From Roseicyclus salinarum (lineage in GTDB: Bacteria > Pseudomonadota > Alphaproteobacteria > Rhodobacterales > Rhodobacteraceae), in assembly GCF_029624655.1 (NCBI RefSeq), contig NZ_JARRSA010000034.1:1-40179 (forward strand): a stretch of 40,179 nucleotides of DNA, read 5' to 3'. The translations under genes and the position numbers were made by a program. Each line of letters begins with the position of its first letter. The stretch's first letter is position 1. Shown here piece by piece: positions 14,324-23,402 of this stretch. Below the pieces are notes generated by a model that was not told where the DNA came from, made no database searches, and was given only the letters and a program-made list of their open reading frames with translations.

Positions 14324-15085
14324 TCAGCCCCATCCGCCTTCCAGAAGCGGTTTCGCGGGGTGGCGCGATTTCACGAGGCGCATCCGCCGCGCGGTGTCGG
14401 AGCTTTCGTAATCCTCGTCTTCCGCCTGGAGATCGACGCCATAGCTTTTCTCGGGATCGCGCCGCGCGCCCACCATCACGAACTCCGCGCCCTCGCGGTT
14501 CAGAAGCTCCACGTCCTCGCGGTCGAACCTGCGGTCGCCGAACTTTTCCTGCAGGCGCTCGGGATAGTCGGCCTTGTCCTCGTCCTGCAGGCCCGCGCCT
14601 TTCGGCTGTCCCTTCTCGGGGTTCTTCACCGACAGGGCGAAGCTCGCCTTGGGGGCGATCGCGAAGGTTTTCTGCACGCTGCCCGGATCCTCGGGCAGCT
14701 CCAGCTCGTAGGACAGGTGCATCTGCCCGTCCTCGAGCGTGACGGCGTAGGCGCCCTCGCCCGCGGGACGCACGGCGGGTCGCGTCCGCTCGCCGCGGGT
14801 CTTGGTTTCGTAAGTCTCCTCGCGAAGCGCGCCCTCGATCTTCCGCTCGTCGTCCGTGACCAGGTCGACGAAGCCCCAGACGCGCTCGTGCTCGCCCACG
14901 TCCGGCATGTGCTTGCGGCCGACGACGCACAGGCGCACGTCATGCCCCCCGCGCGGGCGCAGCGCGATGTAGAACCGCTGGACGTCATCCGCGCCCGAGG
15001 GCTCGTCCTCGTCCACCTTCGGCCTGAAGAGGAAGAAGATGTCTCCGTCCTCGAGCAGTTCGGTGTCCTGTCCCGCCTCGGCCAT
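14324..15085 (-). CDS. Conserved hypothetical acidic protein
   Basis: A 253-residue soluble protein with no signal peptide or membrane segment. It begins DTELLEDGDIFFLFRPKVDEDEPSGADDVQRFYIAL after a short leader and later has RLCVVGRKHMPD, VWGFVDLV, YETKTRGERTRPAVRPAGEG, LSYELELPEDPG, FALSVKNPE and EGAEFVMVGARRDPE. I recognise this as a conserved bacterial hypothetical family but know no function for it. It is rich in Asp and Glu. GGAAGGAG before the ATG at 15083-15085 supports the start. It converges with phnF and is separated from the MDR gene by about 96 bases. Confidence 0.7.
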   Translation of the reverse strand: MAEAGQDTELLEDGDIFFLFRPKVDEDEPSGADDVQRFYIALRPRGGHDVRLCVVGRKHMPDVGEHERVWGFVDLVTDDERKIEGALREETYETKTRGERTRPAVRPAGEGAYAVTLEDGQMHLSYELELPEDPGSVQKTFAIAPKASFALSVKNPEKGQPKGAGLQDEDKADYPERLQEKFGDRRFDREDVELLNREGAEFVMVGARRDPEKSYGVDLQAEDEDYESSDTARRMRLVKSRHPAKPLLEGGWG

Positions 15086-15181
15086 GGCAATTCTCCTTCC
15101 CGGATCCGTCGCAGGATCAACGGTCCGTCCCGGCGAGGGTTCCTGCACGGCCAAGGGGGCAGGCGCGCGAGGATGGCGCGG

Positions 15182-16192
15182 TCAGGGCTCGGAGACGCGC
15201 AGGACGAGCTTTCCCGCGACCCCGCCCGCCTCGATCCTCTCGTGCGCTTCCCGAACCCGGTCCATCGGCAGGACCTCTGCCACGACGGGGGCGATGCGCC
15301 CCGCCGTCAGAAGCGCGAACAGCGCGGCCAGATCCTCGCGGAACCAGCCGGGATGCCGCCGCCGCATCGCGCCGATCGAGTAGAAGGCGGTCGCCTGCCC
15401 GTTCGGCAGCCAGTCCCAGAGCTTCAGCTTCACGAAATCCACCGGGATCGACCCGCCGCGCCCCATCACCTCGTTCCCGAAGCCGAACGCGACGAGGATC
15501 CCGCCCGGCGCGAGCGCGTGGAACGATGGCGAAAGGCTGTCGCCGCCGAGCGGATCGAAGACCGCATCGACGCCGCCGCCCGTCGCGGCCGCGATCTCCT
15601 GTGGGACCGCGCCGGCGGCGATGGGAACCGCGCCGAGGCTTCGGATCAGCGCGTGCTTGGAGGCGATGTCGGTGCCGTAAGCCACGATCCCGGCATCCCG
15701 CGCGAGCTGAAGCATCGTGGTGCCCACCGCCCCACCCGCCCCGTGGATCAGCAGACTCTGCCCCGACTTCATCTTCGCGACCCGGTAAAGCATCTGGTAG
15801 GGCGTCACCCCCGAAAGGATCATGCCAAGCGCCTCCACGTCGGGCAGACCTTCGGGAACGGAAGCGAGCCGCGCCTCGGGCAGGCAGACATACTCGGCGC
15901 AGGCCCCGATCGTCGTGAGGTCCGCAACCCTGTCGCCCGGACTGAACCGGGTGGCGCCGGGGCCCGCCGCATCGACGATGCCCACCATGTCGTAGCCGGG
16001 GCTGAAGGGCGGTTTCTCCTTCACGTCGGGATACATGCCCTTGCGGATCATCACGTCGGTGAAGGCCGCGCTGGTCACGAGGACCCTGACACGGACCTCG
16101 CCCTCCCGCGGTTCGGGCAGGTCTGCGACCTCCTCGATCGCGAGGCGGTCGGGGCCGCCGAACCCTGTGATGACAACACGTCTCCAGCTCAT
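15182..16192 (-). CDS. Zinc-independent alcohol dehydrogenase / quinone oxidoreductase (MDR family)
   Basis: A 336-residue medium-chain dehydrogenase/reductase. The N-terminal GroES-like domain (about 1-125) includes SAAFTDVMIRKGMYPD and PGYDMVGIV; the Rossmann domain carries HGAGGAVGTTMLQLA with the glycine motif at residues 151-157. The catalytic zinc cysteine and histidine of alcohol dehydrogenases are absent, as in quinone reductases and enoyl reductases of this family. The substrate cannot be deduced. It is 39 bases downstream of the CPBP protease gene and probably shares its transcript. Confidence 0.82.
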   Translation of the reverse strand: MSWRRVVITGFGGPDRLAIEEVADLPEPREGEVRVRVLVTSAAFTDVMIRKGMYPDVKEKPPFSPGYDMVGIVDAAGPGATRFSPGDRVADLTTIGACAEYVCLPEARLASVPEGLPDVEALGMILSGVTPYQMLYRVAKMKSGQSLLIHGAGGAVGTTMLQLARDAGIVAYGTDIASKHALIRSLGAVPIAAGAVPQEIAAATGGGVDAVFDPLGGDSLSPSFHALAPGGILVAFGFGNEVMGRGGSIPVDFVKLKLWDWLPNGQATAFYSIGAMRRRHPGWFREDLAALFALLTAGRIAPVVAEVLPMDRVREAHERIEAGGVAGKLVLRVSEP

Positions 16193-16231
16193 GATCGCCT
16201 TCCATGCATGTGGCGTCGGGACGCCGGTTCG

Positions 16232-17086
16232 CTACGCGCGTGCCGCGCGCAGGCCGCCCCGGGCCGCGGCCGGCACGACCTCGGTCTCGGCCGACTTCCG
16301 CGTGAACATCTCGTCGCGCTTCCACAGGCACACGACGGCGGTCACGGCGACGAGGATCCACGTGTCGAACGGTTGCGCGTCCGGCCAGAACGGGTTGATG
16401 AGCATCCAGTGGAACAGCATCGGCAGAAGCAGGCTTCCCCGCGCGCTGTTGAAGATCGGCGTGACGAGGATCGCGAGCGTCACGTTGCCGATGAAGAACG
16501 GCAGGTAGTTCCAGTCGGCGAAGACGACGCCGGCGAGGAAGAAGGCCGGAAGGTGCCACACCCCCCATGCCGCCCCGATCAGCGCGCCGGCGAAGACGGG
16601 CGCCATGTGCCGCTGAAGGAGGGGTTGCGCCACGCCGCGCCAGCCAAGCTCCTCCACGGGGCCGAGAAACAGCATCATCGCCATGACCGCGAACATCGGC
16701 CCCGCCCCCTCGGGCGGCAGCGGCGCAAGTAGCGGCCCGCCCTTGGCGAGGGAGCCCGCCATGAAGACCAGCGGCAGGCCGAGCAGGATGAACGCCCACC
16801 AGCCGGGCGCGCAGCGCCACATCACGAGCCGCGACAGGAACGCCCGGAGCCCCGCGCGCCCGGTGAAGGCCAGAACGACGCCGAGCCCGGCGATGGCCGG
16901 CGCCCAGGTGGCCACGAAGTACAGGGGATGGCTGCCGGAGAACTCTCCGAAGAGGCGCGAGGCCGTCGCGGGGAACAGGATGTAGCCCCAGAGGATGCTC
17001 CAGGTGATCGCGAAGGTGCCGAGGGCGAAAGCGACGATCGCGCGCGTCGGCACGCGCGGGGCGGACTCGTTACCGGACGATGACAT
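16232..17086 (-). CDS. CPBP-family intramembrane metalloprotease
   Basis: A 284-residue polytopic membrane protein with about eight hydrophobic segments. The CPBP (CAAX protease / bacteriocin-processing) motifs are present: EELGWRG with E145, E146 and R150, WGVWH with H178, and FHWMLIN with H226. These residues form the active site of glutamate-type intramembrane proteases. AAAGGA precedes the ATG at 17084-17086. Family members process prenylated or bacteriocin-like peptides or act in immunity; no partner peptide is evident nearby. Confidence 0.85.
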   Translation of the reverse strand: MSSSGNESAPRVPTRAIVAFALGTFAITWSILWGYILFPATASRLFGEFSGSHPLYFVATWAPAIAGLGVVLAFTGRAGLRAFLSRLVMWRCAPGWWAFILLGLPLVFMAGSLAKGGPLLAPLPPEGAGPMFAVMAMMLFLGPVEELGWRGVAQPLLQRHMAPVFAGALIGAAWGVWHLPAFFLAGVVFADWNYLPFFIGNVTLAILVTPIFNSARGSLLLPMLFHWMLINPFWPDAQPFDTWILVAVTAVVCLWKRDEMFTRKSAETEVVPAAARGGLRAARA

Positions 17087-17166
17087 GCGCCGTTCCTTTG
17101 CAGTAACACGCGTCGAGGCTAGGCCCGTGGCGGCGCACGGACCATGATTTCGATCAAGAGGACGGC

Positions 17167-17187
17167 GCGCGACGGGGCCCGTCGCGC
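17167..17187. repeat. Perfect inverted repeat in the CPBP/glycosyltransferase divergent region
   Basis: GCGCGACGGG (17167-17176) and CCCGTCGCGC (17178-17187) are exact reverse complements around one central base. It sits in the 198-base region between two divergent genes, so an operator is possible; nothing else recognisable is seen in that region. Confidence 0.45.
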
Positions 17188-17284
17188 ACGTCACCCATAA
17201 ACCGGCCGCGCGCCCATTTCGTGCCGCATTTCTTGGGTCTGTTGCGGGGCATCTCGCAGCAACAGCCAACCCGAGGTCTGTCCA

Positions 17285-18580
17285 ATGGATGACGCAAGAG
17301 CGGTACCGCGCGTCGACGTTTCCATCGTCATGCCCTGCCTGAACGAGGCGGCCACGGTGGCGGACTGCGTGGCCGACGCCCGCGAGGCGCTGGCCGCGCT
17401 GGAGGAACGCCGCGGCCTGCGCGGCGAGGTCATCATCGCCGACAACGGCAGCAGCGACGGCAGCCAGGCGCTTGCCGCAGCCGCCGGCGCGCGCGTGATC
17501 GACGTGGACGAGAAGGGCTACGGCGCCGCGTTGCGCGGAGGGTTCCGGGCCGCGCACGGGCGGTTCCTCGTGATGGGCGACAGCGACCGCTCCTACGATT
17601 TCCGCGAAGCGGTCCCGATGGTCGAGGCGCTCATGGACGGCGCGGAGCTTTGCATGGGCTCGCGCTTCGACGGCGAGATCAAGCCCGGCGCCATGCCGTG
17701 GAAGAACCGCTACATCGGCAACCCGGCGCTTTCGGGCATCCTTCGGCTGCTGTTCCGCACGCCCGTGCGCGACAGCCATTGCGGCCTTCGCGCGATCCGG
17801 CGGTCGACCTACGACCGGTTGCGGCTGTCCTCGGACGGGATGGAGTTCGCCTCGGAGATGGTCCTGAAGGCTGCCCTGCAGCGCGTGCGCATCGACCAGG
17901 TGCCCTGCACGCTGTCGCCGGACGGCCGTGGCCGACCGCCCCACCTCAGCCCGTGGCGGGACGGGCTGCGACACCTGTTCTACATGTTCATGCTGTCGCC
18001 CTCCTGGCTGTTCTTCGCGCCCGCGGCGCTTCTGCTGATGTTCGGGACGGCGATCTTCGCGGTGCTGCTGGTCAATCCCGACGCCACGATGGTGCGCGTC
18101 GGGCGGCTGGGAAGCATCGGCGACCACTGGGCGATCATGGCGAGCGCCTCGGTGGTGCTGTCCACGCAGACCTTCATCGCGGGCTACGCGGCCATGCTGC
18201 TGGGCTACCGGTCGGGCTACCTGCCCGTCTCGGGGCGCGCGCGGCGCGTCCTGTCGTTCTCCTCGCTCGGCACATGGCTTTTGGGCGGGGGCGCGCTGGT
18301 TGCGATGGGCGCGGTCTGGGCCTTCGCCATCGTCGGGGGGTGGATCGCCTCGGGCTTCGGAGCGCTCGACCAGATCCGGGGCCTCGTGGCCGCAAGCACG
18401 CTCGTGGTCACGGGCTGCCAGGTCTGCTTCGGCGGGTTCTTCATGTCGATCGTGGCCGGCAACCGGCTGAGCCATTCCGACGTCCTGACTGTCGCGCGCC
18501 ACGACCGCTCGCCCGCGGGGTCGAGGGCCGCGCAATGGACCGGCGCCGAGGGGCGCGTCCTTCGCGATCCTAGCGCGTGA
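17285..18580 (+). CDS. Family 2 glycosyltransferase, dolichol-phosphate mannosyltransferase type, membrane-anchored
   Basis: A 431-residue protein: a cytoplasmic GT-A domain (about 1-240) followed by membrane segments near residues 243-262, 280-300, 330-355 and 370-395. The GT2 start VSIVMPCLNEAATV, the IIADNGSSDGS motif at about 50-60 and the metal-binding D99-x-D101 in GDSDRSYDF are intact, and the DSHCGLRAIRR segment is typical of polyprenyl-phosphate sugar synthases (GtrB, DPM1). It should load a sugar onto a lipid carrier that a GT-C enzyme then uses; such an enzyme is encoded convergently, and the two genes overlap by 11 bases at their 3' ends. Confidence 0.85.
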   Translation: MDDARAVPRVDVSIVMPCLNEAATVADCVADAREALAALEERRGLRGEVIIADNGSSDGSQALAAAAGARVIDVDEKGYGAALRGGFRAAHGRFLVMGDSDRSYDFREAVPMVEALMDGAELCMGSRFDGEIKPGAMPWKNRYIGNPALSGILRLLFRTPVRDSHCGLRAIRRSTYDRLRLSSDGMEFASEMVLKAALQRVRIDQVPCTLSPDGRGRPPHLSPWRDGLRHLFYMFMLSPSWLFFAPAALLLMFGTAIFAVLLVNPDATMVRVGRLGSIGDHWAIMASASVVLSTQTFIAGYAAMLLGYRSGYLPVSGRARRVLSFSSLGTWLLGGGALVAMGAVWAFAIVGGWIASGFGALDQIRGLVAASTLVVTGCQVCFGGFFMSIVAGNRLSHSDVLTVARHDRSPAGSRAAQWTGAEGRVLRDPSA

Positions 18581-20273
18581 AGTCGGGGAACAGGTAGCTT
18601 CCGGTCCGCAGGCCCACCATCCCGATCAGGTCTTCCCCGGTCAGGAGCGCCACCGTCCCGTCGCCCCTCGGCGGCAGGGCCACATCGGGACGATCGGCGT
18701 AGTAGACCGGACCGCCCGCGAGGTAGGGGTCGTTGCGCACGAAATCCGAGGCGAACCACAGCGGCCGCGCCCGGATCACGATGCTGTCCACCGGCAGGGC
18801 GTCGAGCTGCGCCTGGATCGCGGCGCGCGGAGCGACCTGCTGGTGAAGCTGCCACGCCCGCCACGGCAGCAGCAAAAGCCCCCCCATCAGCGCCAGCGAA
18901 ACCGCGATGCGCCGAAGGCGCGGATCGTCCGCGACGGCGTAATAGCCCGCCAGCGCGACGATCACGAGGCTGCCGATGGACGAGTGGTAGTAGCGCGAGC
19001 CGATGGTGAACATCTGGTTGGGAAGCATGAGGTGCGCGATCGCGACGTTGAACGCGATGCCCAGCGCGGCGATCAGCGGCACGCGGCCCATGCGGCGCGG
19101 CGCGGCGAGCGCCACCAGCGCCAGCAGCACGACGGCGGGCGACATCCAGAGCACGAAGCGCCAGATGTTGACGAACAGGAAGACGAGCGAGAACTGACGG
19201 TCGAGCTGCCCGACGCCGTCCGCCGTGCGCGCGGCGTAATTCGACAGGTATTCGACCTCCATCAGGGCGCGTGGCAGCACGCTCGCGTCGCCGGTCTGGA
19301 TCCAGGTTGCGATCTCGGGCCAGGTGATCCAGAAGGGAATGCCGACCGCGAAGGCCGCGACGTAGGGCAACGCCTTCCAGCGGCTTCCGAAATGCCCCAG
19401 CAGCATCGCGACGCCGAAAGGGAGGGCGTAGAAGGTGTGGACGTGGACCTGGTGGATGCCGAGCGCGACGAAGCTTACCGCCGCCGCCGCGACATGGGCG
19501 GCCCAAGTCCCCCTCAGGAACAGCGCGAGCCAGACGGTGTTGAACGCGAGGTGCGTGGCGAAGGAAAAGCCCGAGGCCGCCGTCAGCAGCACCTGCGGCG
19601 AGGCGACGAGCAGGCAGGCGGCCAGAAGCGGCGCGCCGGGCCGGTCGGGGAACAGCCGCCGCGCGACGCTCGCCATCGCGAGAACCGTCCCGCCGGTCAG
19701 CAGCGAATGGGCGATCGCGACCTCGTATCCTCTTGGAAACAGCGACAGGATCGCGGCGTGGACGGGTCGGTAATGCTGCGACCACAACTGATGCTGCGCG
19801 TCCACATAGGTGAAGTAGGGCTGAAGCGCGCCACGCAGCGCGAACGCCTCGTCTCCCAGCGGCGCGAGCAGGTTGCCGCCCCGGAAGATCTCGGCCTGGA
19901 AGAGCGGGAAGAACTCGTCCGCCGTTGCATTGTAGTTGTGAAGGGCGAGGAACCGCAGCACGACGACCAGCCCCGCGGCCAGCGCCGCCAGGGCCGCGAC
20001 GCCCCCGCGCGGCACGCGTTCCGGCCATGGCGCGCCAAGGCCGCTCCATGCCGCGATGAGAACGAGCGCCGCGACGAGGGGGCCGGCCCACATGTCCTGC
20101 GCCACGAAGAGGTGGAGGCTGACAAGGTAGGCCTTCGCATCCGCCCCGGTGGACACGAGACCCGAGGCCACGAACAGAAGGCCGATGGGCAGGGAGGCCG
20201 CAAGGAAGGCCGCCACGCGCCAGGGGGCCGCTGCCGGCCGCGGGCGGTCGCGCCGCAGGCCCGCGTCAGCCAT
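18570..20273 (-). CDS. Polytopic membrane glycosyltransferase (ArnT/GT-C-like)
   Basis: A 567-residue protein with about eleven or twelve hydrophobic segments and a soluble C-terminal tail from about 480. The first loop, around residues 112-130 (HNYNATADEFFPLFQAEIF), has the acidic D/E pair where GT-C enzymes place their catalytic residue, and the fold layout resembles ArnT and oligosaccharyl or mannosyl transferases that use lipid-phosphate sugars. I cannot name donor or acceptor. Its start overlaps the preceding glycosyltransferase stop by eight bases. Together with the DPM1-like gene on the other strand it suggests a surface glycan modification pair. Confidence 0.65.
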   Translation of the reverse strand: MADAGLRRDRPRPAAAPWRVAAFLAASLPIGLLFVASGLVSTGADAKAYLVSLHLFVAQDMWAGPLVAALVLIAAWSGLGAPWPERVPRGGVAALAALAAGLVVVLRFLALHNYNATADEFFPLFQAEIFRGGNLLAPLGDEAFALRGALQPYFTYVDAQHQLWSQHYRPVHAAILSLFPRGYEVAIAHSLLTGGTVLAMASVARRLFPDRPGAPLLAACLLVASPQVLLTAASGFSFATHLAFNTVWLALFLRGTWAAHVAAAAVSFVALGIHQVHVHTFYALPFGVAMLLGHFGSRWKALPYVAAFAVGIPFWITWPEIATWIQTGDASVLPRALMEVEYLSNYAARTADGVGQLDRQFSLVFLFVNIWRFVLWMSPAVVLLALVALAAPRRMGRVPLIAALGIAFNVAIAHLMLPNQMFTIGSRYYHSSIGSLVIVALAGYYAVADDPRLRRIAVSLALMGGLLLLPWRAWQLHQQVAPRAAIQAQLDALPVDSIVIRARPLWFASDFVRNDPYLAGGPVYYADRPDVALPPRGDGTVALLTGEDLIGMVGLRTGSYLFPDFTR

Positions 20274-21228
20274 CCGCCCGCCTCCTTCCCATCAGCCGGA
20301 GCCTTGGGCGCACGCGCTGGACGAGCCTCGTGCGCGAGAGAAACGGCAGCCAGGCGGGCGGCCCGAGCGACAGGAACGCCGAGATCGGGGGCCAGACCGG
20401 GCCACGGCTGCCGTGGAAGACCGATGCGAGCCACAGGTTGACCGTGTTCGACGCCCGCGCCATCGCAAGGACCCTGTCCCGCGCCTCGGGGGCGAGGGCG
20501 CCGGCGTGGCGCGCGGGCGGGGTGTCGAGCTGGGCCGCGAAGTCCGCGAGGTCGGCCGAGCCCGACACCGTGAGCGAGCCGCCGTGCAGACGGAAGGCCA
20601 CGCCGCGCGCGGGGTCCCACGCCGTCTCGCCCCGTCCGGCCAGCGCCAGCCAGAAATCCCAGTCCGCGGTATACCAAAGGCCCTCGTCGAGCCCGCCCAT
20701 CGCGCGCGCGGCGGCCACGGGGAAGGCCGCGGCGGGAAGGGCGACGGTGTTCTGCACCATCAGGAGGGACAACACCTCGGAGGCGGCCACGGCCCTCCGC
20801 CGCGCGCCCAGCGGCGGGGCCTGCCGGCCTATGACGCGGCCCTCGCCGTCCACGTAATCCGCCCCGTGCAGCCAGAGCGCCGCGTCGGGATGCGCGGCGA
20901 ACATGCGCCGCAGAAGCGCGGCACGACCCGGCCGCCAGAGATCGTCCTGATGCAGGAGCGTCGCGCGCGGGGCCCGCGCAAGCCTCAGCGCGAGGTTCGT
21001 GTTCTGCACCCAGTTTTCGTTCTCGGGCGCCGCCACGAGCCTGAGGTCGATGCGGTCCGCGAATTCGGCCGCGATCCGGGCACTCCCGTCGGTGGAGCCC
21101 TGGTCCACGAGGATCACCTCGACCCCCTCGGCCTGGTCCGCGACCGAGGACAGCGTCGCGCGCAGCATCGAGGCGCCGTTGTAGACGGGCATCAGGACGC
21201 TCAGCCATGGCGTGCCGTGCCCGCTCAT
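20266..21228 (-). CDS. Family 2 glycosyltransferase
   Basis: A 320-residue GT-A enzyme without membrane segments in its catalytic part. LSVLMPVYNGASML (residues 9-22), VILVDQGSTDGSA (38-50) and HQDDLW with the D95-D96 metal site are classic GT2 features; WYTADWDFWLALAGRGE near residue 195 is the acceptor-side motif. It overlaps the flippase-like gene upstream as ATGA and the polytopic glycosyltransferase downstream, so the three are one transcript. It probably adds a sugar to a cell-surface glycan. Confidence 0.85.
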   Translation of the reverse strand: MSGHGTPWLSVLMPVYNGASMLRATLSSVADQAEGVEVILVDQGSTDGSARIAAEFADRIDLRLVAAPENENWVQNTNLALRLARAPRATLLHQDDLWRPGRAALLRRMFAAHPDAALWLHGADYVDGEGRVIGRQAPPLGARRRAVAASEVLSLLMVQNTVALPAAAFPVAAARAMGGLDEGLWYTADWDFWLALAGRGETAWDPARGVAFRLHGGSLTVSGSADLADFAAQLDTPPARHAGALAPEARDRVLAMARASNTVNLWLASVFHGSRGPVWPPISAFLSLGPPAWLPFLSRTRLVQRVRPRLRLMGRRRADG

Positions 21229-22214
21229 GCCCCCGATCCCCTCGCATCGGCACGGCGGGTCCCGATCCGGCGCAGAAGCGTCAGGCCGCCCACGATGACG
21301 CACAGCGCCACCATGTTGGTCAGCCGGACGCCAAGTGCCGCAACCGCCGCCACCGAGGCCGCCGTCCCGCCATGGACAAGCACCGCGCTCCAGCTCCATT
21401 CGGCCATCCCCAGGCCCGCGGGCGCGATCGGCAACGAAGTCAGAAGCGCGATCGGCGGCGAGGCGACGAACACCAGCCAGATGGCCGTGGACGGCGCGAG
21501 GACGGCCAGCACCGCGCCCGCGCGGAGCGCCACGAGGACGAGGCGCAGGAGCGAATAGAGACTGAGCGTCGCAAGCACCGCGGCCGGGGCAGCCGCCGCA
21601 TGGGCGAAGCCGTCGGCCGCCGCCGCAAACCCGCCCGCGCGGACGCCGCGGCGGTCGAGCGCCCGCAGGAGCCTTTCGCCGCCGCGCAGGCACGCGCGCA
21701 GCGCGACAAGGCTGGCCGCGACCATCGCCGCCATCGTGGCGACGGCGGGCCCGGCGGCGAGGTCGAAGCCGATCACGGCGATGGCGGCGACGCTGCCCGA
21801 AAGCACGAGGATGAGATCGAAGGCCTGCTCGAAGATGGTCGCGCGCGCGACATAGCCCGAGGCGCGGACCTCGCGGTCCAGAAGGACCCACCGCACCAGC
21901 AGGGTGCTGAGCTGGACGGGAATGAGCTGCCCGAAGAATTCACCGAGGCTCGTCAGCTCCACCCGCCGCAGGAAGCCGGTCCGACGCACGGGCTGCGCGA
22001 GGTGGTCGGCCGCGACCTGCCACTTGAGCGCGCCGACCACGAGGTTGGCCAGCGTGAGGCAGGTGACGACGGCATAGAGCCACGGCGGCGCCGAAAGGGC
22101 CGCGACGACGGCCTCGCCCGGTGAGACGGGGAGGAACGAGAACAGGAGCCAGACGAGAAAGAGGCCGAGGCCGGTCGAGGCCGCCACGCCTGCCGCGCGC
22201 CGCGCGAGGATCAT
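21225..22214 (-). CDS. Lysylphosphatidylglycerol synthase transmembrane-region family protein
   Basis: A 329-residue membrane protein with about eight hydrophobic segments and almost no soluble parts. ELTSLGEFFGQLIPVQLST near residue 87 and the late LPIAPAGLGMAEW near residue 268 are the conserved motifs of the UPF0104 / LPG_synthase_TM family, the flippase half of MprF found alone. Standalone members are often encoded beside glycosyltransferases and may flip lipid-linked sugars or lipids; that role is inferred. AGGGGG lies 6 bases before the ATG. Confidence 0.75.
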   Translation of the reverse strand: MILARRAAGVAASTGLGLFLVWLLFSFLPVSPGEAVVAALSAPPWLYAVVTCLTLANLVVGALKWQVAADHLAQPVRRTGFLRRVELTSLGEFFGQLIPVQLSTLLVRWVLLDREVRASGYVARATIFEQAFDLILVLSGSVAAIAVIGFDLAAGPAVATMAAMVAASLVALRACLRGGERLLRALDRRGVRAGGFAAAADGFAHAAAAPAAVLATLSLYSLLRLVLVALRAGAVLAVLAPSTAIWLVFVASPPIALLTSLPIAPAGLGMAEWSWSAVLVHGGTAASVAAVAALGVRLTNMVALCVIVGGLTLLRRIGTRRADARGSGA

Positions 22215-22388
22215 CGCGCGCCCCCTGCCGGAAGCCGGGACCGCGACGCGGCGCGGGGCCGGCGCGGACGGGCCGCCCCCCTTCCCCGCCGCGCCTCGCG
22301 CGGCTCGCCTGCGGTCAATCTCCTGTCGGCCACTGTGCCACTTCGCTCCTTGCCGGCGTTCCGGACGGCGCGCCCGGGTGCCCCATGC

Positions 22389-23168
22389 CTAGCCCCGCAC
22401 GAGGCCGATGCCATACATGCCCTGATCGGGGTCCGTGACGATGGTTTCGGTCCTTACGCCGGGGTCATTCTCAAGCTCGATCCAGAAGCGGTTCACGTCG
22501 ATCGAGGGGTCGCCCGTGTTGGGCAGGACGTCGTGCAGCGCAAGAAGCCCGCCCTCCGCCAGAAGCGGGCGATAGTTGAGGTAGTCTCGCCTGACGCCCT
22601 CGTAGGAGTGATCCGCATCGATCAGGATGAAATCGAAGCCGCGCTCGCCGCCCAGCGCGGCGACATCCGCAACCGTGGCCTGCGCGTGGGAATCCGCCCG
22701 CAGCAGGTGCAGCGCCTGGCCGTCGCGGGCAAAGCCGCGATAGTCGCGCTCCTTCCAGCGCGGATAGCCGCCGCCGTTGCGCCCGTAGGGCAGATCGACG
22801 CTGACGATGGTGGCGTCGGGCGCCGCGAAACGGCACAGCAGGAACAGCGTGCCGCCCCGCGCGGTGCCGATCTCCAGCACGCTCCGGGGGCGCGCCGCAT
22901 CGACCTCGCCGATCAGCGCCGCAAGCTCGCGCGGGCACTGCATCGGCCGGATCCCCGCGCCGAGCGCGTCCTCGCAGACCGCGCGCACCGCGCCGTCGGG
23001 ATTTCCGGGAACCTTGTCACGCGCGATCGCATCCCGGACGCGGCCCATGAAAAGCCTGTCGCGCGCGTTCTGAAAGGACAGCCACAGGAATGTCGCGGCC
23101 CGCGTCAGCGCGGGATGGCGCCCGGCGCGTTCCCAGGACCGGATCCGGTATTTCAAAGCCTCGACCAT
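22389..23168 (-). CDS. Class I SAM-dependent methyltransferase (CmcI/MdmC-like)
   Basis: A 259-residue methyltransferase. VLEIGTARGGTLFLL (residues 97-111) is the SAM-binding motif, VSVDLPYG the second-strand acidic motif, FDFILIDADHSYEGVRRDYLNY the family's metal-site region, and GGLLALHDV follows. It resembles cephalosporin hydroxylase-associated and sugar or O-methyltransferases near glycan clusters. The ATG at 23166-23168 is chosen; in-frame upstream sequence is possible but not family-like, and no strong ribosome binding site is seen. It is first in the minus-strand glycan group, 174 bases ahead of the flippase-like gene; that gap holds nothing I recognise. Confidence 0.75.
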   Translation of the reverse strand: MVEALKYRIRSWERAGRHPALTRAATFLWLSFQNARDRLFMGRVRDAIARDKVPGNPDGAVRAVCEDALGAGIRPMQCPRELAALIGEVDAARPRSVLEIGTARGGTLFLLCRFAAPDATIVSVDLPYGRNGGGYPRWKERDYRGFARDGQALHLLRADSHAQATVADVAALGGERGFDFILIDADHSYEGVRRDYLNYRPLLAEGGLLALHDVLPNTGDPSIDVNRFWIELENDPGVRTETIVTDPDQGMYGIGLVRG

Positions 23169-23402
23169 GTCGCCCACTCGTTGCCTGCACACGCCCGCGG
23201 GTCCACCGCCCGGAAGGCCCCCGGTCCCCATCACGACCATCTGGCACGGAATATTTGTCTCTACTATGGCAACAAGTCGCTTCTTTCGGGCCGTTTGGAC
23301 GCGGAAGCGCAGCCTATCCGCCGTGTCCTGTGCCCGACAGACCACGCCGAACCCGTCCGGGCGTCCAAGGCGGTGCGAAAACGGCCAAGCCCCGACCCTT
23401 CC
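23169..23402. other. Intergenic stretch before the TRAP remnant
   Basis: No gene can be supported here. An AT-rich patch around 23248-23285 stands out in GC-rich surroundings and could hold the promoter of the methyltransferase gene. Long open frames in this part have no family resemblance. Confidence 0.4.

Noticed and set aside
15182-16192. Zinc alcohol dehydrogenase
   Set aside because: The zinc-binding Cys/His residues of that subgroup are missing; the protein fits the zinc-free quinone reductase side of the family.
14360-16732. 790-codon plus-strand frame opposite the hypothetical, MDR and CPBP genes
   Set aside because: Antisense shadow; it spans three genes and two intergenic gaps and has no recognisable domain.
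18843-20441. 532-codon plus-strand frame opposite the polytopic glycosyltransferase
   Set aside because: Low-complexity R/Q/E/D-rich translation mirroring membrane-helix codons on the other strand.
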